A stretch of 38,726 nt of DNA from JAUSNA01 sp964568885 (GTDB lineage: Bacteria > Patescibacteriota > Microgenomatia > Levybacterales > GWA1-39-11): positions 1 through 38,726 of the forward strand of contig CAZMSF010000012.1 of assembly GCA_964568885.1 (NCBI GenBank), in the 5' to 3' direction. The notes under the pieces were generated by a model. The model worked only from the letters and a program-made list of their open reading frames with translations, did no database searches and was not told where the DNA came from. Positions 23,469 to 30,379 of this stretch are shown here, one piece after another. The translations under genes and the position numbers were made by a program. Position 1 is the stretch's first letter. Each line of letters starts with the position of its first letter.

Positions 23469-24089
23469 TTAATTTCCGACGGTCACTTTTATCACGGGTT
23501 TTTCACCTACGACGTGTACGGATGCTGCGTCCATGTATGCTGTTGTTTCGTGTCCTTGCGCATCTTTTCCTTTGACTCTCCAATACTCGCCGGCATGAGT
23601 ACCTGCGCTGTCGACTTTAGCATTTCCTAAAACATTATTTGGGTCATTCCTGTCACCATATACCTCGCCGTAAACAGGGTCGGCATAGGTCGGATGATGG
23701 ATATCGATTCCATATGGTTGTAAAGCCGAAACGGGAATTGGCTTTGAATTTCTATCAGGGCTTTCGAATGCAAGGATTGGGGAATCTGTTGAAATTTCAT
23801 AACCTTGTTCAAAGACCTCTTTGTTTGGAGTTACTCCCAAGCCACTTATCTCAATAACATTTCCGTCCCTATCAATTGCAGCACCATTTACAACCGGTTT
23901 CCCCGCGTACTTATTCGGTTCATGATGAACTTCAAGAGCATTTGCCTTGCCGGTTGGCATTTGGTAATCTTCAGGTCTATCGGAGAGGAGTCCGGCTTTT
24001 GCAGCAGCAACAGCCAAAGTGGCACCTCCCGCAATGAGTCCCAGCTTAAGAAGCCTTCCTCCGAGTGATACGCCTTCCCTGTCTTCCAT
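23469..24089 (-). CDS. Exported hypothetical protein
   Basis: A 206-residue protein. Residues about 11-34 (LLKLGLIAGGATLAVAAAKAG) form a signal anchor or signal peptide. The mature part is polar with Gly/Asp/His-rich beta-like stretches (EVYGDRNDPNN; YWRVKGKDAQG) and no Cys. An SH3-like fold is possible from the YWRVKGKD and AYMDAASVHVV pattern, but this is only a resemblance. A consensus promoter sits right at its start. It converges on dsbB and is divergent from the Nudix gene. Confidence 0.7.
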   Translation of the reverse strand: MEDREGVSLGGRLLKLGLIAGGATLAVAAAKAGLLSDRPEDYQMPTGKANALEVHHEPNKYAGKPVVNGAAIDRDGNVIEISGLGVTPNKEVFEQGYEISTDSPILAFESPDRNSKPIPVSALQPYGIDIHHPTYADPVYGEVYGDRNDPNNVLGNAKVDSAGTHAGEYWRVKGKDAQGHETTAYMDAASVHVVGEKPVIKVTVGN

Positions 24090-24095
24090 GCTTTT

Positions 24096-24124
24096 ATAGT
24101 AGTGGGGAAAGATACTTCTGTCAA
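24096..24124 (-). promoter_or_regulatory. Strong leaderless promoter (minus)
   Basis: Minus-strand TTGACA (24119-24124) and TACTAT (24096-24101), spacer 17. The -10 box ends 6 bases before ATG 24089. Confidence 0.75.
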
Positions 24125-24153
24125 TACTTTTGGTAGTATTATTTCAAATGAAG

Positions 24154-24159
24154 TATAAT
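24154..24159 (+). promoter_or_regulatory. -10 box, leaderless start
   Basis: TATAAT, 6 bases before ATG 24166; TTGGTA at 24130-24135 gives an 18-base spacer. Confidence 0.6.
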
Positions 24160-24165
24160 TTTCGT

Positions 24166-24600
24166 ATGTCCCAACAATTAGAATTAATAGTCAGAGCGCT
24201 TATTATCAAAAACAGAAAAATTTTGGTGTGCCGGACTAACGGACGAGGATATTATTTTCTCCCCGGTGGGCACGTTGAATTTGGGGAATCGATGCAAGAG
24301 GCGTTGAGACGGGAACTCTATGAGGAGATGGAAGCAAAAGCAGTGCGGTCTCAATTTATCGGTGGATTTGAGAATTTGTTTGAGCAAGAAGGAGAAAAAA
24401 AACACGAGGTATGTTTTGTTTTTCAAGTTGATATAGATATTGTGGAAGTGGCCGCAAAGGAGGACCACATTTCATTTTATTGGTTCACTATGGACGAATT
24501 TATTAATGAGAATATTGTTCCGGCCGCTTTAAAGGATGCAATTGTTGCATGGACTGCGGAGAAAGAAGTATTTTTCATCGAAGAAAAAAAGGGCAATTAG
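24166..24600 (+). CDS. Nudix hydrolase
   Basis: A 144-residue Nudix-fold protein, expected to hydrolyse a nucleoside diphosphate linked to another group. The Nudix box runs from Gly35 to residue 57 (G-x5-E41-x7-R49-E50-L51-x-E53-E54). The Gly after EEx is Glu56, a common variant. Substrate undetermined. ATG 24166 is set by the -10 box; the open frame upstream contains that promoter. It ends 4 bases before the sortase gene, so the two form an operon. Confidence 0.88.
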   Translation: MSQQLELIVRALIIKNRKILVCRTNGRGYYFLPGGHVEFGESMQEALRRELYEEMEAKAVRSQFIGGFENLFEQEGEKKHEVCFVFQVDIDIVEVAAKEDHISFYWFTMDEFINENIVPAALKDAIVAWTAEKEVFFIEEKKGN

Positions 24601-24604
24601 TCAA

Positions 24605-25363
24605 ATGGCAATTCCTCCCAAATCCCATCACAAGAAAAAGCGCCGTAACCAAATTATTTGGTTTTTACTCATCCGAACCATAGGCAACTTCCTCATCCTT
24701 TTTACAATCTTTGGAGTTGCGGCAACTTTTGGACCGGCCCTTTATTTTGAAATCCGTTACGAGACCGCAAAATTTTTGCAAGTGCACTATAAAGTAGGGG
24801 AGGTAAAGACTGTCTCTAATGAGCCTGATGCGTTCGGTAAAATCCTCCAGCAAGATCAGGTGCAAAAAGAGGAGCCAAGTCTATTCAATTCGGTCCTGAA
24901 TGGAACCCGGGAGGAGATTTTGTATCCTCAGGATGCTATGTTTTCTGTTGTCATTCCCAAAATCGGCGCGAACGAAAAAATTGTCGCAAATGTTGACCCC
25001 GACAATGAAAAAGAATATCTTGATGTTCTGCTTCACAATATCGCGCACGCAAAGGGAACGGCATTTCCGGGAGTCAATGGAACGACGTATCTATTTGCAC
25101 ACAGTACTGATGATTTTTGGAATGTTGGGAGATATAACGCGGTTTTTTACCTCCTGAATAAAATGGAGAAAGGTGATGAAGTCGTTTTGTTTTTCAATAA
25201 CAAAAGATTCAACTATATTGTTAGTGATACGAAAATCGTTGACCCTGATGACACACATTTTATTGCGGCCAATTTGGGACAAGGGGAGAGGGTTATTCTT
25301 CAAACCTGTTGGCCACCAGGGACAGCGTGGAAGAGGCTTCTTGTCTTTGCGGTGCCGAAATAG
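24605..25363 (+). CDS. Sortase family transpeptidase
   Basis: A 252-residue sortase. A basic N-terminus (KKKRRN) precedes a membrane helix at about 17-46. The catalytic domain holds His166 in FAHSTDD, Cys235 in LQTCWPPGT and Arg244 in WKRLLV, the complete triad. The TCWPPGT.WKRL ending suggests class D- or E-like rather than class A. It should cleave a sorting signal and join proteins to a cell-surface nucleophile. ATG 24605 is preferred over an upstream frame start inside the Nudix gene. Confidence 0.9.
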   Translation: MAIPPKSHHKKKRRNQIIWFLLIRTIGNFLILFTIFGVAATFGPALYFEIRYETAKFLQVHYKVGEVKTVSNEPDAFGKILQQDQVQKEEPSLFNSVLNGTREEILYPQDAMFSVVIPKIGANEKIVANVDPDNEKEYLDVLLHNIAHAKGTAFPGVNGTTYLFAHSTDDFWNVGRYNAVFYLLNKMEKGDEVVLFFNNKRFNYIVSDTKIVDPDDTHFIAANLGQGERVILQTCWPPGTAWKRLLVFAVPK

Positions 25364-25372
25364 CATTTCCTC

Positions 25373-25401
25373 TTGACTTTGAGCTCACCTTTTAAGACAA
25401 T
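25373..25401 (+). promoter_or_regulatory. Leaderless promoter
   Basis: TTGACT (25373-25378) and GACAAT (25396-25401), spacer 17. ATG 25408 follows 6 bases later. Confidence 0.55.
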
Positions 25402-25407
25402 ACATAT

Positions 25408-26028
25408 ATGGCAAGTCACTTGTTTACCATAAGTGAATCACTCAGCTACGGCTGGAAGACTTTTAAGAAAAACTGGCAATTTTTGGTCATGACATTTGTT
25501 ATTGTTATGGTGGTCGGCATGATTCCAAATTGGCTTCATGATTGGTCCAGAGAGAACTTGCCAGCAACTAGCTTCGTTTTTTCGATAATCGGTTGGCTTA
25601 TCCAAATGATAACAAGCATTGGGGTAATAGTTATTAGTCTTAAATTTGTCGACCACAAAAAACCCGAAGTTGCCGACCTTTATAAGCATTACAATCTCCT
25701 TATGAATTATTTTCTGGGTTCTCTTCTTTATGGTCTTGTTACTGTTGCAGGATTCATTCTCCTTATCGTACCGGGAATAATTTGGGGTATTAAATATCAA
25801 TACACAACGTATCTGATAATTGACAAAAAAATGGGTCCTATTGAGGCATTCAAGAAAAGCGGAAAACTGACAAAAGGTGTCAAAATGAAGCTGTTCTGGC
25901 TGGGGCTTGCTTTTATTGGAGTTACAATTCTTGGCGTTTTGGCACTTGGTTTTGGTCTCATAATTGCTTGGCCGGTTATCTCTCTTGCAGCTGCATATGT
26001 CTACCGAAAGCTTTCACCGAAAGAGTAG
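25408..26028 (+). CDS. Multispan membrane protein
   Basis: A 206-residue membrane protein with about five hydrophobic segments. The layout resembles DUF975/YciC-type small membrane proteins: an N-terminal amphipathic stretch (SLSYGWKTFKKNW), paired helices, a VPGIIWGIKYQYTTYLIID segment, then a cytoplasmic helix (PIEAFKKSGKLTKG). The VPGI...A..... S pattern is typical of these proteins. Function unknown. It lies between the sortase and signal peptidase genes, so an envelope role is reasonable. Confidence 0.75.
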   Translation: MASHLFTISESLSYGWKTFKKNWQFLVMTFVIVMVVGMIPNWLHDWSRENLPATSFVFSIIGWLIQMITSIGVIVISLKFVDHKKPEVADLYKHYNLLMNYFLGSLLYGLVTVAGFILLIVPGIIWGIKYQYTTYLIIDKKMGPIEAFKKSGKLTKGVKMKLFWLGLAFIGVTILGVLALGFGLIIAWPVISLAAAYVYRKLSPKE

Positions 26029-26136
26029 CTCTTCACAATTGTTATAGTTTGTTTCTTTTTTTTGCAGTATGTCTTCTTGCAACACATCCTCAATAATCTT
26101 TTAATAAATAAAGAATTTTCTCTTGCCCCAAGTTAT

Positions 26137-26619
26137 ATGCCTGCCCGTGCATTATATTTTTCATTCTTTTTATTTACTCTCATTGTTTTTCCATTTGTTG
26201 TATTTAATGTACTCCTTACAAAAACCTCATTGCTTCCGAATGCAAAATCTTTCGTCATATCAACAGGCTCTATGGAACCCGCAATTCCTGTCGGAAGCAT
26301 TATCTATACTATGAAAAAATCCGAATATAGGGTGGGAGAGATTATCGCTTTTTTAAAAGGAAAAGGGGTAGTGTCGCATAGAGTTGTCGGGACGACAATG
26401 ATAGGAAGCAATAAATATTATCTGACTAAAGGAGATGCCAATAATAGTGTGGATGAAGACCTTGTGCAAGAGAGAAGTGTATACGGAAAAATTGTCACTT
26501 TTATACCTGAGGTCGGGAAAATTATTCTGCTTTATAAGAATCCGTTTGGGATAATCCTAGGAACCGTCTTGCCCACGCTTTTGTTCCTCATGACCAAAAT
26601 ATCACCCTATAGTTATTGA
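26137..26619 (+). CDS. Signal peptidase I, SipW/ER type
   Basis: Membrane serine protease that removes signal peptides. The 160 residues hold an N-terminal membrane helix (about 8-28), the nucleophile Ser45 in ISTGSMEP, and VVSHRVVG with His81. A His in place of the usual bacterial Lys marks the SipW/archaeal/ER subtype. TKGDANNSVDE is the matching acidic block, and a C-terminal hydrophobic segment follows. The start is uncertain: ATG 26137 gives a normal protein, but TTG 26062 in the same frame adds 25 residues and has a TATAGT 13 bases upstream. Confidence 0.88.
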   Translation: MPARALYFSFFLFTLIVFPFVVFNVLLTKTSLLPNAKSFVISTGSMEPAIPVGSIIYTMKKSEYRVGEIIAFLKGKGVVSHRVVGTTMIGSNKYYLTKGDANNSVDEDLVQERSVYGKIVTFIPEVGKIILLYKNPFGIILGTVLPTLLFLMTKISPYSY

Positions 26620-26644
26620 TTTTTCCCTCTTTTTGTGGTAAAAT
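26616..26644 (+). promoter_or_regulatory. Islet C promoter
   Basis: TTGATT (26616-26621) and TAAAAT (26639-26644), spacer 17. The -35 box begins inside the stop of the signal peptidase gene. Expected start near 26651 gives a leader of about 125 bases. Confidence 0.75.
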
Positions 26645-26728
26645 ATATCGTTTTTGCCGTCCTTTTGGCATTTGCTTGCCAGAAGTACCCGGCATAAGCT
26701 CATTAACAAGTTGCTTGATATATATAGT

Positions 26729-26783
26729 TTGCGGCTTTCTGCTAATTTAAGTTGGTGGGAAGCCGCAACCTATACTATGCGGC
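26729..26783 (+). promoter_or_regulatory. Islet C leader with two exclusive hairpins
   Basis: Bases 26729-26739 pair with 26758-26768 (11 bp, one G-U). The second arm's GCCGCA (26762-26767) can instead pair with TGCGGC at 26778-26783, which covers the start codon ATG 26777. Pairing 1 leaves the start open and pairing 2 closes it, a simple two-state layout. The first stem is longer and should dominate unless something opens it. Confidence 0.5.
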
Positions 26784-27826
26784 AGAGGCAGACCCCCGTG
26801 ACCACAGTACTTCAGGCTATCACAAAGGCGCTCAAGAACGCCACGTCTCGCTGGGAAGCGGTAGAACCCGCTTTCCTGAAGCTGCCCGAAGGGCAGGTCG
26901 TCGTCGTACACATGCTCATCCACGGCCACCAGTCGGTGACCAGGCTCGAGAAGCCAGATGACATCACCAAGAACAGGCTGACCATCGCGCTCAGCCACAC
27001 CCAGATCCTCGGCTACTACCGTTTCGACGGCGGTACCTGGGAACTGGCGTCTACGATGCTCACGGCGGTTGCCGCGACCATCAAGGGCGAGCCCCTACTC
27101 TTCGAAGAGCAGGTGCTCGAGAAGGTGCTTGCGCATGCTGTCGTCAGGGACGACCTGACTACGCCGGTTCCCGAGGACGAGGAGGAGTTCTTCCTCCACC
27201 GCGTCGGGGACGAACAGTGCATCACCATGGCGGTCGCGGGCGGGGACTTCTCGCTCGTGCCCGAGCATCCGCTCGGCCGCCTCACCGCCCCGAAGGGGAC
27301 GGTGGGCCTGTACTGGCCCGTCATCGAGAATGAGCGTGAGAGCGCCCGCAGGGCGCGCGACCTGAGTTCCCTTTTGGGGGAGCTCATCGGTAGCGTGTTC
27401 AGTGCGCATCACGACCATTCCTCGCATGAGGAGACGGACGAGCCCGGCGAGGTGAGTTCGAGAGACTTTTTCTCGGACCTCAGCTCTTCGCTGGGTCGCG
27501 GAGTGGTCATTGAAGTCGTCGGAAAGGGCGGCCGCACCGTCTCCAAAGAAGAGCTCGAGAGAGCCCTGAAGGCCCGCGAAGAAGGGGACATCAATCCCCT
27601 CCTTGAGCTTTACGGGTTTGACCCGTCGATGCAGGGGTTCATCCGAACGAGCCACGCGCGCAATCCGCAGCGGCCAGGCGAGGAGCCTCGCGCTTCCGAG
27701 CCTGCTCCCGGAATGGGAGCATCGGAGGGTAAGGACATGGGGGCGCACGACAAGGGCGAACAGCCCTACGTGACAGCTGGCCTTGCCAGCACGCGCCGCG
27801 GCCAGGCCGCAAGCAACATCGGCTAG
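26777..27826 (+). CDS. Islet C orphan protein
   Basis: A 349-residue soluble protein, no family recognised. About residues 1-130 are mixed alpha/beta (VVVVHMLIHGHQSV; LSHTQILGYYRFDG), followed by an acidic loop (PVPEDEEEFFLHRVGDEQC) and a helical segment (ESARRARDLSSLLGELIGSV). A His/Glu-rich stretch (HHDHSSHEETDEPGE) comes next, and the last 80 residues are disordered and Pro/Gly/Ala-rich. GC of line 27121-27180 is 38 of 60, against 15 of 60 at 26161-26220 just upstream. GTG 26798 with AGAGG 9 bases before it is an alternative start. It is the only gene of islet C. Confidence 0.8.
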   Translation: MRQRQTPVTTVLQAITKALKNATSRWEAVEPAFLKLPEGQVVVVHMLIHGHQSVTRLEKPDDITKNRLTIALSHTQILGYYRFDGGTWELASTMLTAVAATIKGEPLLFEEQVLEKVLAHAVVRDDLTTPVPEDEEEFFLHRVGDEQCITMAVAGGDFSLVPEHPLGRLTAPKGTVGLYWPVIENERESARRARDLSSLLGELIGSVFSAHHDHSSHEETDEPGEVSSRDFFSDLSSSLGRGVVIEVVGKGGRTVSKEELERALKAREEGDINPLLELYGFDPSMQGFIRTSHARNPQRPGEEPRASEPAPGMGASEGKDMGAHDKGEQPYVTAGLASTRRGQAASNIG

Positions 27827-27855
27827 TAAGCCGACGCACATCAAGCAACGACCGG

Positions 27856-27883
27856 CCCCCGGCTGCAGAAACGCAGCCGGGGG
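27856..27883 (+). terminator. Islet C terminal GC hairpin
   Basis: Perfect 11-bp stem CCCCCGGCTGC (27856-27866) / GCAGCCGGGGG (27873-27883), loop AGAAAC, 30 bases after the stop. No T-run follows. Confidence 0.7.
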
Positions 27884-27918
27884 TCATTTCCCACATTTTT
27901 TCTTCCAATTTTTTTCTA

Positions 27919-27947
27919 TTGCCCAATTTTAGGATAAAGAGTAAAAT
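27919..27947 (+). promoter_or_regulatory. Islet D promoter
   Basis: TTGCCC (27919-27924) and TAAAAT (27942-27947), spacer 17, only 35 bases after the islet C hairpin. Confidence 0.7.
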
Positions 27948-27953
27948 ATCTGT

Positions 27954-28115
27954 TAATTTGCTTACACTCTCCAACACAAGCACGTTGGATGTATTGTGCC
28001 CAAATGTACATTGACAAGTGACTGTGAATTTATTTTTGCCTTTCGGCACTCTTGAAATTACATGGTAGTTTTCGGGGTGCCGTAAGGCAACACCAACGCA
28101 GAATGGAGACAAGTC
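27954..28115 (+). promoter_or_regulatory. Islet D structured leader
   Basis: About 160 bases without a gene I can support. Short stems visible include CCAAC/GTTGG near 27980, TGCC-TTTC-GGCA near 28037-28050, and TGCC-GTAA-GGCA near 28077-28089. GGAGAC at 28105-28110 serves as the SD site for ATG 28116. Islet C's leader also begins with a TTTTTGCC...GGCA stem, a loose similarity. Confidence 0.45.
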
Positions 28116-28289
28116 ATGGAAGAACATGATATGAGAGAATCCGCGCGGGTACGCACGGAAGAAAGGAGAGCGCGGCCGGAAACGGTCGGTTACGATGAAG
28201 AGCACTTCAAAGGTGCATCGGCCGGACAGGCGACTCGCGAAGAGAATCGGCAGCGCCACGAGCGCGAGCTCGATAGGTATCGGCCATGA
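28116..28289 (+). CDS. Islet D charged small protein
   Basis: A 57-residue, Arg/Glu-rich, hydrophilic protein (ESARVRTEERRARPETVGY, then a helix ending RELDRYRP), probably helical or disordered, with no membrane segment. ATG 28116 has GGAGAC 5 bases upstream. Its TGA overlaps the next start (ATGA), so the two are translationally coupled. No family recognised. It is generally similar in composition to the first islet B protein. Confidence 0.6.
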   Translation: MEEHDMRESARVRTEERRARPETVGYDEEHFKGASAGQATREENRQRHERELDRYRP

Positions 28290-28459
28290 CCATCGCCCCG
28301 CCCCGCCCACCGGTGCGTCCATCCATCCTCCCGTTCCTGCCCGGAACGAGAGACCCATTCGACCCGTCTCGCGGCCGGCCTCTGCCGGGAAGCCCAAGAA
28401 GAGGGCCCGTGTGGACCTCTCCCCCGGACAGCCCAACAACCCCTCCGCCGGAGAACTGA
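28286..28459 (+). CDS. Islet D proline-rich small protein
   Basis: A 57-residue product, about one third Pro, with Arg, Ser and Thr (PPRPPVRPSILPFLPG near the start; SPPDSPTTPPPEN at the end). Such a chain would be extended and disordered, suited to binding a partner. The start ATG shares bases with the upstream stop (ATGA), and the stop lies 4 bases before the next ATG. High-GC DNA can yield spurious Pro-rich frames, but the exact coupling on both sides argues for translation. Confidence 0.5.
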   Translation: MTIAPPRPPVRPSILPFLPGTRDPFDPSRGRPLPGSPRRGPVWTSPPDSPTTPPPEN

Positions 28460-28462
28460 CTC

Positions 28463-28636
28463 ATGGCGAAGGAGGTAAAGTACACGCCCGTTGAGTGTCC
28501 CACATGCCATGCTGTTGTTGCCACAGCGACTTCCGGCAACAAGATGAAGGGAAAATGCGAACTCTGTCAGACGCGTATCACGCGTTCAAAACCCCGCCGC
28601 AATCGGGCTGGCCTCGGTCGCCCGCTTGCCCTGTAA
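28463..28636 (+). CDS. Islet D zinc-ribbon small protein
   Basis: A 57-residue protein with two Cys pairs, C-P-T-C (12-15) and C-E-L-C (32-35), sixteen residues apart, the spacing of a small zinc ribbon. The C-terminal third is basic (TRSKPRRNRAGLGRPLAL), so nucleic-acid or ribosome binding is likely. ATG 28463 is 3 bases after the upstream stop, with GGAG about 10 bases before it. This is the clearest functional clue in any of the islets. Confidence 0.7.
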   Translation: MAKEVKYTPVECPTCHAVVATATSGNKMKGKCELCQTRITRSKPRRNRAGLGRPLAL

Positions 28637-28658
28637 ACATTGGAGGAGAGGCCACATC

Positions 28659-29018
28659 ATGTGTGATCCGACTATCGTTCTGAGGGCACTTGAAGATCGC
28701 TCACGGCGTCTCGATGCGGTTCCAACCCCCGAGACCTTCGAGGAGATCGGCCCGTCACGTGGCATCTGGACCAAGGAGCGCGCAGGAGACGACCCAAAGG
28801 TGGTCCTCGTGACCCCTGAGAAGGTCGCCCGCGGGTTTCTGAACCCTTCCGAGCCCTACTACGTGGCAGTCCTGGAACTCATCGAGGATGCGGTTGAGCG
28901 GACCAAGCCGCTTGTCTCGCTCTACGGAGAACTGGACGAGGCCATCCGTCGCCGCGACGCGCTCCCCCCCATCGAGGAGGAAAGGGCCCAGCACGCTAAG
29001 GCGGTGACCGTTTCCTGA
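28659..29018 (+). CDS. Islet D helical hypothetical protein
   Basis: A 119-residue soluble protein, mostly helical and charged (VLRALEDRSRRLDAVP; YYVAVLELIEDAVERTKPL; ELDEAIRRRDALPPIEEERA), with no family recognised. ATG 28659 is chosen because GGAGGAGAGG lies 8 bases upstream; the frame is open 33 bases further up but has no better start. It is the last gene of the islet, 22 bases after the zinc-ribbon gene. Confidence 0.7.
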   Translation: MCDPTIVLRALEDRSRRLDAVPTPETFEEIGPSRGIWTKERAGDDPKVVLVTPEKVARGFLNPSEPYYVAVLELIEDAVERTKPLVSLYGELDEAIRRRDALPPIEEERAQHAKAVTVS

Positions 29019-29061
29019 AACGAACCGTCGAGCAACACGACAACCCACAGTCACAACCATC

Positions 29062-29083
29062 GCGCCCCGGTTCTCCGGGGCGC
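29062..29083 (+). terminator. Islet D terminal GC hairpin
   Basis: Perfect 9-bp stem GCGCCCCGG (29062-29070) / CCGGGGCGC (29075-29083), loop TTCT, 43 bases after the last stop. No T-run follows. Confidence 0.7.
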
Positions 29084-29165
29084 CCCATTTCCAACACCTA
29101 TTATTTCTATCCGACAGCTTGAGCTTTGAGCTTATTTTTGGTACAGTTGAGTATCGAAAAGTACA

Positions 29166-29957
29166 ATGAATAACACGGTAAAATCCCAGCGTAAAAAAAT
29201 ACTTATCACCATCCTTGTTTTAAGTTTTATTTCACTACTTCTTTTCTTTTACAAAAATTCTCCTCCGGTGCTTTTTTTTGAGGGCATTGTCCAAAATGTT
29301 TTTTCTGCTCCCAAGAGTATTCTGTATGCAGTTGGGAAAAAAGATATTGATAAAAAGGTAGCGGAACTTACGAAAAAGAACCGGGAGCTGGAAGCAAAAA
29401 TGGTTGATTACCAACTTTTAAAGCGTGACAACGAAGCGCTCAAGAGCCAATTTGTTACAAGTGGTGAAACAACTCAAAGTCTTGTTGCAGCAAAAATAAT
29501 CGGATTTCAGGGGAACGGCAAGATACCTTCGCAATTTATTATCAATGCGGGGAAAAAAGAAGGATTAAAAGAGGGAATGTCCGTAATTTTTGGAAAATAC
29601 CTTGTCGGAAAAATTGTGACAGTCGGTCAGAATTATTCGGTAGTAACAACACCATTTAGTGAAAAATTCAAAGTATTGGCAAAGCTTCCCGAAACAAATG
29701 CCAATGGAATAATTCTAGGTCGAAGCGACTTGTTGCTTTTTGACGGAGTTGTCATAACCGACACGTTAAAAAAGGATGGAATAATTGTTACAAAAGGAGA
29801 AGTTGATAGTAGTGGTATTGGAGTTGTTCCGGATCTTATTATTGGTAAAATTACCTCTATTTCAAAAAATGAAACGTCTCCTTTTCAAAGTGCAGAAGTA
29901 ATGCCGGTTATCGAATACCCAAAATTGATTGATGTTTTTGTAATTTCTCAAATGTGA
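29166..29957 (+). CDS. mreC: Rod shape-determining protein MreC
   Basis: Single-span scaffold for the elongation cell-wall machinery. The 263 residues have a basic N-terminus, a membrane helix at about 12-28, a coiled coil at about 58-95 (KKVAELTKKNRELEAKM), then the two beta-barrel domains typical of MreC (VAAKIIGFQ; FIINAGKKEGLKEGMSVI). It heads an operon: its stop overlaps the mreD start (GTGA), and mreD overlaps the PBP2 gene. Confidence 0.92.
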   Translation: MNNTVKSQRKKILITILVLSFISLLLFFYKNSPPVLFFEGIVQNVFSAPKSILYAVGKKDIDKKVAELTKKNRELEAKMVDYQLLKRDNEALKSQFVTSGETTQSLVAAKIIGFQGNGKIPSQFIINAGKKEGLKEGMSVIFGKYLVGKIVTVGQNYSVVTTPFSEKFKVLAKLPETNANGIILGRSDLLLFDGVVITDTLKKDGIIVTKGEVDSSGIGVVPDLIIGKITSISKNETSPFQSAEVMPVIEYPKLIDVFVISQM

Positions 29958-30379
29958 CAAATCTAAAATATTTTCTCGCAATAGTAATTATAAGTTTTCT
30001 TGGCGTAGTTTTTGAAACAACCGTTATAAATTTTCCAATTGTGTTTCTCATTGCTTCCGTTCTTTTGCTTTTTGTAAAAAAAATTCAGAGTTATATAGGG
30101 ATATTTATTTTGGGATTTATTATCGATGCGGTAAGAGTTACAAATTTTGGCATGACACCTCTGTTTCTTTTTGGCTCTGCGCTTTGCATTCTGCTTTACG
30201 AGAAGTATTCGGGTTCTAAAGACTTGGTTGTCGCAGCAGTTATCCTCGGCGCAATGGCTTTTGCTTATGTTTACTTTCTCTCGTATTCCCTTTCTCTTCT
30301 TATCATGTTTTTTGCTCTGGTTATTTTGACAACGATATTGCTTAATATTTTAAAAAAGAGAGGAATATTATTTGGATGA
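29954..30379 (+). CDS. mreD: Rod shape-determining protein MreD
   Basis: A 141-residue membrane protein with about five spans, matching MreD in size, topology and position between mreC and the PBP2 gene. The GILGFIIDAV-type segment (FILGFIIDAVRVTNFGMTPL) is the recognisable MreD loop. GTG 29954 overlaps the mreC stop; the stop overlaps the next ATG by 4 bases. Sequence conservation is weak in this family, so the context carries weight. Confidence 0.85.
   Translation: MTNLKYFLAIVIISFLGVVFETTVINFPIVFLIASVLLLFVKKIQSYIGIFILGFIIDAVRVTNFGMTPLFLFGSALCILLYEKYSGSKDLVVAAVILGAMAFAYVYFLSYSLSLLIMFFALVILTTILLNILKKRGILFG

Noticed and set aside
27095..27844. Long minus-strand frame opposite the islet C protein
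   Set aside because: High-GC antisense openness. The plus-strand gene has promoter, leader and terminal hairpin; this frame has none.
27639..28439. Minus-strand 266-residue frame spanning islets C and D
   Set aside because: It crosses a terminal hairpin, a promoter and an AT-rich leader, which a real gene would not.
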